Below, piece after piece: positions 34,587-42,863 of a DNA stretch of 64,000 nucleotides. How positions within the stretch are numbered: the first letter of the stretch is position 1; each line of letters starts with the position of its first letter. Both the position numbers and the translations under genes were made by a program. This DNA comes from an uncultured Acetatifactor sp. GTDB taxonomy: Bacteria > Bacillota > Clostridia > Lachnospirales > Lachnospiraceae. The notes under the pieces are model-generated. The model had not been told where the DNA came from, searched no databases, and saw only the letters and a program-made list of their open reading frames with translations. The DNA lies in the NCBI GenBank assembly GCA_947627115.1, contig CANQUQ010000004.1, forward strand, positions 1-64,000, read 5' to 3'.

Positions 34587-35192
34587 ATGAGCAGCAGAAT
34601 TGAACAACTGATCGACGAATTAGAAGAGTATATTGACAACTGTAAACCGAAGTTCATGTCCAACTCGGAGATCATTGTCAACAAAGAGGAAATTGACGAG
34701 CTGCTTCGGGAGCTGCGCATGAAGACTCCGGATGAGATCAAGCGCTACCAGAAGATCATCAGTAATAAAGAGGCCATTTTGAACGACGCCAGGGCCAAGG
34801 CGGAGGCGTTGATCAACGAGGCCACCATTCAGACCAACGAGCTGATCAGCGAGCATGAGATCATGCAGCAGGCGTATGCCCAGGCCAATATCGTTGTGAC
34901 CCAGGCGGCACAGCAGGCCCAGGAGATCCTGGACAAAGCCACTATTGAGGCAAACGATCTGCGCATGCAGGCGGCACAGTACACCGAGGACCGGCTGGCG
35001 GAGCTGGAGTCCGTCATTGTGTCGGCGATTCAGGCGTCCGATGCAAATTACAGCAGTCTGCTCGGCTCCCTGAACCAATACAGGGATCTGATCCAGTCCA
35101 ACCGCCGGGCGCTGCACCCTGTGGAGGAGGATCTGGAATCCATCTCTCTGGAGGACACCGGAGACGAGGGCGGTCTGGATGTGATCCAATGA
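34587..35192 (+). CDS. Coiled-coil protein between coaD and amidase
   Basis: A 201-residue acidic protein with no membrane helix. From about residue 50 to 160 it is a long coiled coil (AILNDARAKAEALINEATIQ..., NIVVTQAAQQAQEILDKATIEA) reminiscent of ATP synthase subunit b/H-like or DivIVA-like rods; the N-terminus (IEQLIDELEEYIDN) is acidic. Proteins of this type stand next to coaD and ylbJ in many clostridia, often called 'ATPase', without proven function. AAGGAG lies eight bases before ATG 34587. The last codons overlap the amidase start (ATGA). Confidence 0.75.
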   Translation: MSSRIEQLIDELEEYIDNCKPKFMSNSEIIVNKEEIDELLRELRMKTPDEIKRYQKIISNKEAILNDARAKAEALINEATIQTNELISEHEIMQQAYAQANIVVTQAAQQAQEILDKATIEANDLRMQAAQYTEDRLAELESVIVSAIQASDANYSSLLGSLNQYRDLIQSNRRALHPVEEDLESISLEDTGDEGGLDVIQ

Positions 35193-36574
35193 CGGACGGT
35201 ATACGGAAAAACAGGATAGGAAAACAAATAACCGGATTTCGAAAGAGAGCCGGTTATTTTGCTCTGTGCGCGGTTCTTCTGACCCTGTGGCCCATGCGGG
35301 CGTCGGCGGCGCCAAGGCTGCAGGATACGGGGGATAAGCTGGTCATTGTAATCGATCCGGGGCATGGCGGTGAAAATCAGGGGACGATCGAGAACGGTTA
35401 CGAGGAAAAGGGGATGACGATGGTCACGGCGCGGGCCATGTATGAGGAGCTGTCCCTTTACGAGGATGTGGAGGTCTACCTCACCAGGGCCGGCGATCGG
35501 GATCTGACCCTGAAGGAGAGAGCGGAGTTCGCGGCCTCGGTGGACGCCGATTTTCTGTTCAGCATCCACTATAACGCATCGGCCAGCCATGAGCTCTTCG
35601 GCTCCGAGGTATGGGTGTCCGTCTTTCCGCCGTTCAACGGATACGGTTATCAGTTCGGCCGGGAGCTGCTGGCGGACCTGCGCGGGGAGGGCCTTTTCAT
35701 CCGCGGCGTCAAGAGCAGAAAGAACAGCAGGGGCGGCAACTACTACGGTATTATCAGGAATGCGGAGGACCTGGGCGTCCCGGCGGTGATCATAGAACAC
35801 TGCCACGTGGACGAAGCCAGAGACGAGGTCTTCTGCGACAGCACCGAGGAGCTCGAAAGGTTCGGCAGGATGGACGCCACGGCCGTGGCCAGGTACTTCG
35901 GTCTGAGGAGCAGTGTGCTGGGAGTGGATTATTCAGGGTATGAGCTGGCGGATGCGGACGCAGCATTTCCCGCGCCCCGCACGGAGCCGGATGTCACGGA
36001 ACCGGAAATGTGCAGCATCCAGCCGAAGGAGACGGATTACGGTACGGGGCTTTTGGAGCTGACAGTGACGGCGGCGGATCAAGAGACCCCGATACTGTAT
36101 TATTCCTACAGCCTGGACGGTGGCCTGACCTACACGCCAAGGCAGATATGGCCCCAGGGCGACGCGCTGACGGGAACGTACCCGGACACCTTCGACCTGG
36201 AGCTGCAGATACCGTCGGGCGAAAGGCCCACGGTGATCCTGCGCGCCTACAATATGTATGACCTTTACACGGAGAGCAACACCTACGTCAGTCCCGGCAC
36301 CTACCGCTACGGGGATGAGGAGGCGGTGGAGGCCGCGGGGCCGGCGCAGGTGCCGGAGGCCGGGGAATCGGATCCCGCCGACGGGGAAGGGGAGAAGAGC
36401 CGGGAAAAAGGGGAGGAGATCGGTCTTACGGCGCTCCTTGAGATATGCCTTGCCGCCGCCTCGGTCCTGTTCGCGGTCCTGCTCCTGTGGCGGGCCGTCG
36501 GCCGCATCGGGAGAGGCAGGCGGAGACATCAGCGCAGGAAAGAGGCCGGGGACAGCAGGGACCACAAGAGATAG
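35189..36574 (+). CDS. N-acetylmuramoyl-L-alanine amidase with C-terminal membrane anchor
   Basis: A 461-residue cell-wall hydrolase. An N-terminal signal-type helix (about 20-40, ending ASAAP) is followed by an Amidase_3 domain (about 50-245) with zinc ligands H59 (DPGHGG), a Glu in NGYEEKG (E72 or E73), H127 (SIHYNA) and catalytic-type E203 (IIEHC). A middle region (about 270-370) resembles a carbohydrate-binding beta sandwich; a Pro/Glu linker and a C-terminal helix (about 425-445, LAAASVLFAVLLLW) follow, so it should stay tethered to the membrane. Its 3' end overlaps the convergent ylbJ end by 46 bases. Confidence 0.88.
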   Translation: MTDGIRKNRIGKQITGFRKRAGYFALCAVLLTLWPMRASAAPRLQDTGDKLVIVIDPGHGGENQGTIENGYEEKGMTMVTARAMYEELSLYEDVEVYLTRAGDRDLTLKERAEFAASVDADFLFSIHYNASASHELFGSEVWVSVFPPFNGYGYQFGRELLADLRGEGLFIRGVKSRKNSRGGNYYGIIRNAEDLGVPAVIIEHCHVDEARDEVFCDSTEELERFGRMDATAVARYFGLRSSVLGVDYSGYELADADAAFPAPRTEPDVTEPEMCSIQPKETDYGTGLLELTVTAADQETPILYYSYSLDGGLTYTPRQIWPQGDALTGTYPDTFDLELQIPSGERPTVILRAYNMYDLYTESNTYVSPGTYRYGDEEAVEAAGPAQVPEAGESDPADGEGEKSREKGEEIGLTALLEICLAAASVLFAVLLLWRAVGRIGRGRRRHQRRKEAGDSRDHKR

Positions 36575-37494
36575 AAGCCGGCGGTCAGCAGGGTCACGAC
36601 GACCTTATGGATGACATATCCGGACAGAGAGATTCCCGTGTCCCGGACACAGCTGTAGGTCTGTGCGATGCAGGAAAAACCGCAGAAGGAAAGACAGAGC
36701 AGGCTGTACAGCGGCAGCGCCGTCCCCAGCATGCTCAGGCCGCCCGTGATCTCAAGCAGGGGCGCGAGCACGGGCAGGGAATGTCCCAGCAGCACATGGG
36801 GAAGCAGGTTCAAAAGATTGAACAGGATCATATAACCGCCCAGTGTGAGGATGCTTTGGACGGAGGACCGCACGGAGCTGTCCACTGCCTCCAGCAGAGC
36901 CTCCGGGAACGGCCTTGGTCCCCCGGACGCCGCCTCGCAGATATGCAGCTCCCGGATCCGGCCCTTCGGCCCAGGGGCCTGCTTTTTCTCCTCAGCCCCG
37001 ATGTCGCGGTAGACGGTGAAGCGCAGCAGGAGCCCGTAGAGCAGAGGAATGCCGTACATCCCGAAGAGATAGGGGGCGACGAGCCTGCGGCCCAGGAGGG
37101 GCAGCGCAAAGCTGCAGAAATAGACGGGGCCTATGTTGTTGCAGAAGGCCAGCAGATATTCGGCCTCCCGCAGCGTCAGTTTCTCCCGTTCCAGCAGCTC
37201 CGCGGTGACCTTTGCGCCCATGGGAAAGCCGCAGAGGAATCCCAGGAGCATGCAGTAGCATACGTTCCTGCGGACACGGTAGATCGGTCTTACGGCCGGG
37301 TAGGCCACCATGGCCAGCTTTTCGGTGAGCTGAAGGCGCACCATGACGCCGGACAGGATCATGAAGGGCAGCAGCGAGGGGATCATTTTTCCGGACCACA
37401 GCTCCAGGCCCAGCGAGGCATAGTGGAGACTGAGCCGGGAGTGGGTCAGGATACAGACTGCGAACAGCAGACAGAGAATCGTGAGCAGTATCAT
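36529..37494 (-). CDS. ylbJ: Sporulation membrane protein YlbJ-like
   Basis: About 321 residues with some eight hydrophobic helices. GLELWSGKMIPSLLPFMILSG, FLCGFPMGAK and the C-terminal LSFCGFSCIAQTYS match the nucleoside-recognition/gate domain family that includes YlbJ. In Bacillus ylbJ lies next to coaD and is sporulation-controlled; here coaD is 2 kb away. It is shorter than Bacillus YlbJ (about 400). The start is uncertain: ATG 37494 has only a weak ribosome site and the frame is open upstream. The antisense overlap with the amidase gene is unusual. Confidence 0.8.
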   Translation of the reverse strand: MILLTILCLLFAVCILTHSRLSLHYASLGLELWSGKMIPSLLPFMILSGVMVRLQLTEKLAMVAYPAVRPIYRVRRNVCYCMLLGFLCGFPMGAKVTAELLEREKLTLREAEYLLAFCNNIGPVYFCSFALPLLGRRLVAPYLFGMYGIPLLYGLLLRFTVYRDIGAEEKKQAPGPKGRIRELHICEAASGGPRPFPEALLEAVDSSVRSSVQSILTLGGYMILFNLLNLLPHVLLGHSLPVLAPLLEITGGLSMLGTALPLYSLLCLSFCGFSCIAQTYSCVRDTGISLSGYVIHKVVVTLLTAGFYLLWSLLSPASFLR

Positions 37495-37545
37495 ATCGGG
37501 CACCGATTGTATCTTTGTGAAAATATATGAGACAGGAGTTAAGAT

Positions 37546-38205
37546 ATGCATCAAATGCTGGAGGGGATAGAGGCGGTCATATTTGATCTGGACGGATCCC
37601 TGGTGGATTCCATGTGGATGTGGCATGCCATCGATATCGAGTACCTGGGGAGATTCGGACTGATCCCTCCCGCCGATCTGCAGGCTCAGATCGAGGGAAT
37701 GAGCTTTCACGAGACGGCCACCTACTTTAAGGAGCACTTCCCGATCCCGGATCCCCTGGAAAAGATCAAGGATGACTGGAACCGCATGGCCTGGGACAAA
37801 TACGAGAACGAGGTGCCTCTGAAGCCGGGGATCCCGGATTTCCTGGACGGCTGCAGAGAGCGCGGGATCCGGCTGGGCATCGCCACCAGCAACTCCAGGG
37901 AGCTTGTGGAGAACATTGCCGGCGCCCACGGGCTGAGAAATTATTTTTCCTGCATTATGACCGGCTGCGACGTGGGGCGCGGCAAGCCGGCGCCGGATAT
38001 CTATCTGGCGGTGGCGGAACGGCTCAGGACGCAGCCCGGCCGCTGTCTCGTATTCGAGGACATCATACCGGGCATACAGGCGGGAAAGAATGCGGGGATG
38101 CGGGTCTGTGCGGTGGAGGACGAATACTCCGTGCCGCAGCGGGAGGCCAAGAAAAAATTGGCGGATTACTACATAAATAACTTTTATGGACTTTTCTCAC
38201 AATGA
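37546..38205 (+). CDS. HAD-superfamily phosphatase, beta-phosphoglucomutase-like
   Basis: A 219-residue HAD hydrolase. Motif I is F-D14-L-D16-G (nucleophile and acid/base), motif II is IATSNS, the motif III lysine lies in GCDVGRGKPAPDIYL and motif IV is VFEDIIPGIQAG. The cap is the helical type of subfamily I, as in beta-phosphoglucomutase and pyrophosphatase PpaX-type enzymes. The natural substrate is unknown. CAGGAG lies seven bases before the ATG; it is divergent from ylbJ. Confidence 0.88.
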   Translation: MHQMLEGIEAVIFDLDGSLVDSMWMWHAIDIEYLGRFGLIPPADLQAQIEGMSFHETATYFKEHFPIPDPLEKIKDDWNRMAWDKYENEVPLKPGIPDFLDGCRERGIRLGIATSNSRELVENIAGAHGLRNYFSCIMTGCDVGRGKPAPDIYLAVAERLRTQPGRCLVFEDIIPGIQAGKNAGMRVCAVEDEYSVPQREAKKKLADYYINNFYGLFSQ

Positions 38206-38251
38206 AAAATGATTTATAATCTATTTATTGTCTGAAGGGAAGGGGACGGAT

Positions 38252-39025
38252 ATGAATGTGATCGTGATAACCGGAGCGTCCTCCGGTATAGGAATGGAAT
38301 TTGCCATGCAGATGGACAGCTACTTTGACAGTGTGGACGAATTCTGGCTGATCGCCAGGAGCCGCGGCAGGCTGCAGGAGGTGGCCGGTGTCCTCCGGCA
38401 CAAGACCAGGATCTTTGCCATGGATGTGACGCGGAAGGACCAGATGGACGGGCTGGAACAGGAGCTGGACCGACTGAATGCGGTGGTCAGAATACTGGTG
38501 AACTGCGCCGGTTACGGAGTGATGGGAAAGTTCGCCGGACAGGACAGAGAGCAGGTCCTTGGCATGGTCCGCCTGAACTGTGAAGCGCTGACGGACATGA
38601 CAAGCCGTATGCTGCCCCACATGCGCAGGAACAGCCGCATCATTCAGCTGGCATCCAGCGCCGCCTTTCTGCCCCAGCCGGATTTCGCGGTGTACGCGGC
38701 CTCCAAGGCATATGTGCACAGCTTTTCCAGAGCCCTGGGCGCGGAGCTGAAGAAAAAGGGAATCTTTGTCACCAGCGTCTGTCCCGGCCCCGTGAACACA
38801 CCGTTCTTTGACATCGCGGAAAAGGACGGCACGATCCTGTCCGTCAAGAAGTACACTATGGTGGAGGCCCAAAGGGTGGTGGCGCTTGCGCTGCGCGATG
38901 CATATTACAGGCATCCCGTGTCGGTGTGCTCCCTGCCGATCAAGGCCTTCCACGTCGTGACGAAGTTCCTTCCCCAGCGCGTGCCGATTGCCGTTGTGGC
39001 GGCCATGAAGAAAGGAAAGAGATAA
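38252..39025 (+). CDS. Short-chain dehydrogenase/reductase
   Basis: A 257-residue SDR. The NAD(P) loop is TGASSGIG at 7-14, NCAGYG follows strand 4, and the catalytic Y148-x3-K152 is in YAASKAYVHSF; S at about 135 completes the triad (LASSAAFLP). The C-terminus (VAAMKKGKR) is basic. It resembles DltE/YqjQ-type SDRs, substrate unknown. GGGAAGGGGA precedes ATG 38252. A perfect TATAAT at 38215-38220 with a poor -35 may be its promoter. Confidence 0.9.
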   Translation: MNVIVITGASSGIGMEFAMQMDSYFDSVDEFWLIARSRGRLQEVAGVLRHKTRIFAMDVTRKDQMDGLEQELDRLNAVVRILVNCAGYGVMGKFAGQDREQVLGMVRLNCEALTDMTSRMLPHMRRNSRIIQLASSAAFLPQPDFAVYAASKAYVHSFSRALGAELKKKGIFVTSVCPGPVNTPFFDIAEKDGTILSVKKYTMVEAQRVVALALRDAYYRHPVSVCSLPIKAFHVVTKFLPQRVPIAVVAAMKKGKR

Positions 39026-39609
39026 TGGGACTGATGAGGATGTTCTCCACGGAGAGAGCAAAGGGCACCAAAAATTATATTGATACACAGAAGAGATACG
39101 AGATACTGCGCACCGTCCTGTACTTCGGAATTACCCTGTCCCTTTTTGCGGGGGGCTGGATCTCCACCGGGCAGAGGGTAAATCTGCTGAGCATTGTGTC
39201 GGTGTTCGGATGTCTGCCCGCATGCAAGAGTCTGGTAAATATGATCATGTTCCTGAAATTCAAGAGCTGCAGCCCTGAGGTAGTGAAAAAGGTGGAGGCG
39301 TCCAGGCGGGGAGTGAGGACGCTCTATGACTGTGTGTTCATCTCCTACAATACCAACTTTGTGGTGGGCTGTCTGTCCGTCCACGGGAAAAACGTCTGCG
39401 GATACACGGAGGATCCCAATTTTCCCATGGAAAAATTTTACGAACATGTGGGAGCCGGTCTCAGACTGGAGGGAGTGCATGATGTGACGGTGAAGATCTA
39501 CACCGATCTCAACAAATATCTGGAGAGACTGAAGCAGCTGGCGCTGCTGAGCAACGATCCGAGGGAATGCGCCTACATATGCGCCATCCTGAAATGTCTG
39601 TGCCTATAG
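39025..39609 (+). CDS. Unknown protein with two membrane helices
   Basis: A 194-residue protein, not recognised. The N-terminal part has two hydrophobic helices (about 33-50 and 55-75) after a basic start; the C-terminal 110 residues are soluble and mixed alpha/beta (GVRTLYDCVFISYNTNFVVGCLSVHGKNVCGYTED) with several cysteines. The ATG overlaps the SDR stop by one base, and AAAGGAAAG is its ribosome site, so it is probably translated with the SDR. No catalytic motif is visible. Confidence 0.7.
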   Translation: MGLMRMFSTERAKGTKNYIDTQKRYEILRTVLYFGITLSLFAGGWISTGQRVNLLSIVSVFGCLPACKSLVNMIMFLKFKSCSPEVVKKVEASRRGVRTLYDCVFISYNTNFVVGCLSVHGKNVCGYTEDPNFPMEKFYEHVGAGLRLEGVHDVTVKIYTDLNKYLERLKQLALLSNDPRECAYICAILKCLCL

Positions 39610-39621
39610 GGAGGATGCCTC

Positions 39622-40680
39622 ATGCAGTCAGTGACGATCGGCGGCAACCAGGCGGGACAGCGGCTGGATAAATTCCTGCACAAATACCTTCCCAATGCGG
39701 GAACGGGCTTCCTGTATAAGATGCTGCGAAAGAAGAACATCACATTGAACGGCAGGAGGGCACAGGGCTGCGAGCTGCTGGTCCGGGGCGATCTGGTCTG
39801 CTTCTATTTTTCCTCTGAGACCTTCGCCAGATTTTCGGGGGCGGACGGGGCGTCCGGTCCGGGGAGCGCGGACGGGATGCGGGAATACCGACGGGCCTTT
39901 CGGGAGTTGGCGGGCATCCGCGTGGTCTATGAGGACTCCCATGTCCTGATCCTGGACAAGCCGTTCGGAATCCTCACACAGAAGGCGGACGGCGCCGACC
40001 TGAGCCTGAATGAATGGATGATCGGATATCTGCTGGAGCAGGATCCGGGGCTTGAGAGGGAGCTGGCGGGCTTTCGCCCCTCCGTCTGCAACCGTCTGGA
40101 CCGGAACACCTCAGGGCTGGTGCTTTGCGGCAAGACCCTGCCGGGCCTGCAGTTCCTGAGCCGATGTATCCGGGAGCGTAGCGTAAAGAAATTTTACCGC
40201 ACCGTGTGCGTGGGACGCCTGGAGCGGGAGGCCCTGCTGAAGGGATATCTGTATAAGGACCGGGAAAGGAACCGCGTGCAGGTGGACGCCGCGGGCACCG
40301 GGCCGGATGCGCGGGGAGAATCTGTGAGGGGAGAGCCTGGGCGGGGAGAATACATTGAGACCGCCTACAGGCCGATCTGCACCGGGAGGGAGCACACCCT
40401 GCTGGAGGTGGAGCTGATCACCGGGAAGCCCCACCAGATAAGGGCTCATCTGGCGGCGGAGGGCCATCCCATCATCGGAGATCAGAAATACGGAGACAGG
40501 CGCATCAACCGGGAGATGAGAGAGAGATTCGGCTTACAGCATCAGCTGCTGCGGGCATTCCGTGTGGAATTCGCCAGTACGCAGGAGCCGGCCGGCCGGG
40601 GACTGAGCGGTCAGGTCATATACGCCCCCCGCTCGGAGCTTTTTGAGAACATTCAAAGGGGCTTGGGACTGTCCGGGTAG
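39622..40680 (+). CDS. RluA-family pseudouridine synthase
   Basis: A 352-residue enzyme with an N-terminal S4 RNA-binding domain (about 12-60, QRLDKFLHKYLPNA) and a pseudouridine synthase domain whose catalytic D160 is in CNRLDRNTSGLVL. GKPHQIRAHLAAEGHPIIGD is the later family motif. It isomerises uridine in rRNA or tRNA; the target site (RluC- or RluD-like) cannot be fixed. A short charged insertion with three 15-bp repeats (RGESV-RGEPG-RGEYI) lies near residues 231-245. It follows the preceding gene by 12 bases. Confidence 0.9.
   Translation: MQSVTIGGNQAGQRLDKFLHKYLPNAGTGFLYKMLRKKNITLNGRRAQGCELLVRGDLVCFYFSSETFARFSGADGASGPGSADGMREYRRAFRELAGIRVVYEDSHVLILDKPFGILTQKADGADLSLNEWMIGYLLEQDPGLERELAGFRPSVCNRLDRNTSGLVLCGKTLPGLQFLSRCIRERSVKKFYRTVCVGRLEREALLKGYLYKDRERNRVQVDAAGTGPDARGESVRGEPGRGEYIETAYRPICTGREHTLLEVELITGKPHQIRAHLAAEGHPIIGDQKYGDRRINREMRERFGLQHQLLRAFRVEFASTQEPAGRGLSGQVIYAPRSELFENIQRGLGLSG
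40313..40357 (+). repeat. 15-bp coding repeat in the pseudouridine synthase gene
   Basis: Three 15-base units start at 40313, 40328 and 40343, each opening with GGGGAGA and encoding a five-residue RGE-type repeat. It lies in a surface insertion outside the catalytic motifs. Confidence 0.75.
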
Positions 40681-40690
40681 CGCCGGGGCG

Positions 40691-40815
40691 GATGCAGGCG
40701 AGGCGCTGAAGAGACACAGGCCGGGGCGCAGATAAGATGCAGGCGAGGCGCAGGCCAGGGCGCAGATAGGATGCAGGCGAGGCGTTGGAGGGACGCAGGC
40801 TGGGCGCAGACGCAG
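40691..40815 (+). repeat. Degenerate direct repeats between rluA-type gene and recU
   Basis: GATGCAGGCGAGGCG occurs at 40691-40705, 40736-40750 and 40770-40784, each followed by GGCC(G/A)GGGCGCAGATA-like sequence, so the units are about 45 and 34 bases. The whole 200-base spacer is GC-rich, has no ORF of note and no clear terminator or promoter. Confidence 0.75.
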
Positions 40816-40882
40816 CGCTGGGTGGGGCACAGGCGGGGACGCAGGCCGGACGCCGGAAGAAGGAAAAGGTGCGGGAAATTTT

Positions 40883-41416
40883 ATGGCCACTTGGAATTCG
40901 AGAGGCCTCCGGGGCTCGACTCTGGAGGATATGATCAACAGGACGAACGAAAAATACCGGGAATCCGGTCTGGCGCTGATTCAGAAGGTGCCCACGCCCA
41001 TCACGCCTATCAGGATGGACAAGGAACGCCGGCAGATCACTCTTGCGTACTTTGAACAGAAGAGCACCGTGGATTATATCGGCGCGGTGCAGGGTTATCC
41101 CGTGTGCTTCGACGCCAAGGAGTGCGCAACGGACACGTTCTCTCTGCAGAACATCCACGAACATCAGGTGGAATTCATGAAGGATTTCGAGAAGCAGGGA
41201 GGCCTGGCGTTTTTTCTGATATACTACACTCACAAGGATGTAATGTATTATCTGCCTCTGGAAATGCTCCTGTTCTTCTGGAACAGGGCCAGGGAGGGCG
41301 GCAGAAAGAGCTTTCGGTATGAGGAGCTGAATCCCGAATACGTGCTGCCCAAAAAGCACGGCGTGCTGGTGCCCTATCTTGATGTGCTCCGGAAGGACCT
41401 GGAGGACAGGGAATGA
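40883..41416 (+). CDS. recU: Holliday junction resolvase RecU
   Basis: A 177-residue RecU, the Firmicutes junction-specific endonuclease. N-terminal NSRGLRGSTLEDMINRTNEKY and the nuclease core STVDYIG (D64) with F-D77-A-K79-E80 fit; the usual Glu of the E-x-K motif is Asp here, a conservative change. The C-terminus has the typical FEKQGGLAFFLIYYTHKD. It would resolve junctions moved by RuvAB encoded at 8.6 kb. The ribosome site (AAGGAAAAGG) is about 14 bases from the ATG. Its stop lies inside the first unit of a 28-bp repeat. Confidence 0.93.
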   Translation: MATWNSRGLRGSTLEDMINRTNEKYRESGLALIQKVPTPITPIRMDKERRQITLAYFEQKSTVDYIGAVQGYPVCFDAKECATDTFSLQNIHEHQVEFMKDFEKQGGLAFFLIYYTHKDVMYYLPLEMLLFFWNRAREGGRKSFRYEELNPEYVLPKKHGVLVPYLDVLRKDLEDRE

Positions 41417-41477
41417 GAGAGCGGAGATGAGGGACAGGGAATGAGAGAGTGGAGATGAGGGACAGGGAATGAACGGG
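41404..41477 (+). repeat. 28-bp tandem repeat over the recU stop codon
   Basis: Units of 28 bases begin at 41404, 41432 and 41460 (the third partial), each starting GGACAGGGAATGA. The first contains the recU stop; the next carry copies of the same terminal codons. The two full units differ at one base. Confidence 0.9.
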
Positions 41478-41505
41478 CCGGGGACACAAAATTTTATGTA
41501 ACGGC

Positions 41506-41534
41506 TTGACATATCGGCCCCGTTCCGATATACT
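41506..41534 (+). promoter_or_regulatory. Promoter of the histidine operon with dyad operator
   Basis: TTGACA (41506-41511) and TATACT (41529-41534) with a 17-base spacer. A perfect dyad ATATCGG-N7-CCGATAT (41511-41531) fills the spacer and touches both hexamers, the geometry of a repressor site. Downstream, in the transcribed leader, CTACCATG-TTAG-CATGGTAG (41552-41571) forms an 8-bp hairpin. No T-box motif is present. Confidence 0.85.
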
Positions 41535-41551
41535 ACACATAGTTTAATTCT

Positions 41552-41571
41552 CTACCATGTTAGCATGGTAG
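41552..41571 (+). promoter_or_regulatory. Leader hairpin of the his operon
   Basis: A perfect 8-bp stem with a four-base loop close to the predicted 5' end of the mRNA. No T run follows, so it is not a terminator; it may protect the 5' end or bind a regulator. Confidence 0.6.
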
Positions 41572-41608
41572 CACTTTAAAGCGTGAAAATTTTGCAAAGC
41601 GGAAACCG

Positions 41609-41712
41609 GAAAGCAAGACACCGAAAGTAAGACGATCGAAAGCGGGACATCCGAAAGTAAGACAATCGAAAGCGGGATAACCGAAAGCGAGACAATCGAA
41701 AGCGAGACAATT
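41609..41712 (+). repeat. 15-bp tandem array ending at the hisZ start codon
   Basis: Seven units open with GAAAG at 41609, 41623, 41638, 41653, 41668, 41683 and 41698 (spacing 14 then 15 bases). The consensus is GAAAG(C/T)(G/A)(G/A)GACAATC. The last unit abuts the ATG, so no normal AGGAGG is present before hisZ; the frame through the array is open (a five-residue E-S repeat) but has no usual start codon. Confidence 0.9.
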
Positions 41713-42846
41713 ATGAGCAAGAGACTGCTGCATACTCCTGAGGGGGTCAGAGATATCTACGGTGAGGAATACGCCCGGAAGCTGCAGGTGGAGGAACGGC
41801 TTCTGGAGAGCGTCCGCCTGTACGGCTACAGGGACATTCAGACGCCGACCTTCGAGTTCTTTGACGTGTTTTCCAGTCAGATCGGGACCACGCCCAGCAA
41901 GGAGCTGTATAAATTTTTTGACAAAGAGGGAAATACACTGGTGCTTCGCCCGGACTTTACGCCGTCCATTGCCAGGTGCGCCGCCAAATATTTCGGAGAA
42001 GACTTGAGACCTCTGCGGTTCAGCTATCTTGGCAACACCTTCACGAACACCTCCAACCTTCAGGGAAAGCTGAAGGAGGTCACCCAGATGGGCGCGGAGC
42101 TGGTGGGAGACGGCTCTGTGGAGGCGGATGCGGAGATGATCAGCCTTGTGGTGAAGGCCCTGCGCAGCACGGGACTTCAGCGCTTTCAGGTCAGCATCGG
42201 ACAGGTGGAATATTTCAAGGGGCTCTGCGAGGAGGCCGGTCTCGACGAGGAGACGGAGCGGGATCTGCGGGCATTCATTTCGGGAAAGAATTATTTTGCG
42301 GCTCAGGAGCTTCTGGAGGAGAGGGGCGTAAAGGAGCCCTACAGGGGCAAGCTTTTAAAGGTGGCCGACATGTTCGGCGACATGGGCTCTCTGAAGGAGG
42401 CGGGGGAGACGGCAAAGAACCGCCGCTCTCTGGAGGCGATCCGACGCCTTGAGAAGCTCTATGAGGTCCTGGAGCTTTACGGCGTCGCCGAGTATGTCTC
42501 CTTTGACCTTGGGATGCTCCATAAATATCACTATTATACCGGTGTCATTTTCCGCGCCTACACTTATGGCGTAGGCGACGCCATCGTCAAGGGCGGAAGG
42601 TATGACAACCTGCTCAGACAGTTCGGCAAGGACGCGCCGGCGGTGGGCTTCGCGGTGGTGATCGACAGTATTCTGGAGGCACTGGCCCGCCAGAAGGTGA
42701 AGGCGGATCTTCCGCAGGAAGCGCAGACGGTCTTTTACGGTCCGGAAAATTACCGACAGCAGCTCGACCGGGTGAAAAAGCTTCGGGAGCAGGGAATTCC
42801 GGCAGCGCTGGTGCCTGAGACCGGACGGGGAGAGCTTGAGATCTGA
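41713..42846 (+). CDS. hisZ: ATP phosphoribosyltransferase regulatory subunit
   Basis: A 377-residue HisRS-like paralogue. Class II synthetase motifs are recognisable: HTPEGVRDIYGEE, LRPDFTPSIARCAA, and the C-terminal DLGMLHKYHYYTGVIFRAYTYG and IVKGGRYDNLL. It lacks a tRNA anticodon-binding domain and pairs with short HisG to catalyse and feedback-regulate the first step of histidine synthesis; the 219-residue HisG downstream requires such a partner. There is no clear Shine-Dalgarno site because a 15-bp array runs up to the ATG. Its last codons resemble the start of the 22-bp array that follows. Confidence 0.94.
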   Translation: MSKRLLHTPEGVRDIYGEEYARKLQVEERLLESVRLYGYRDIQTPTFEFFDVFSSQIGTTPSKELYKFFDKEGNTLVLRPDFTPSIARCAAKYFGEDLRPLRFSYLGNTFTNTSNLQGKLKEVTQMGAELVGDGSVEADAEMISLVVKALRSTGLQRFQVSIGQVEYFKGLCEEAGLDEETERDLRAFISGKNYFAAQELLEERGVKEPYRGKLLKVADMFGDMGSLKEAGETAKNRRSLEAIRRLEKLYEVLELYGVAEYVSFDLGMLHKYHYYTGVIFRAYTYGVGDAIVKGGRYDNLLRQFGKDAPAVGFAVVIDSILEALARQKVKADLPQEAQTVFYGPENYRQQLDRVKKLREQGIPAALVPETGRGELEI

Positions 42847-42863
42847 CGAGAAGGAGCTTAAGA

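Noticed and set aside
41541..41712. T-box leader for the his operon
   Set aside because: No T-box consensus (AGGGTGGNACCGCG-like) and no terminator/antiterminator pair were found in the leader.
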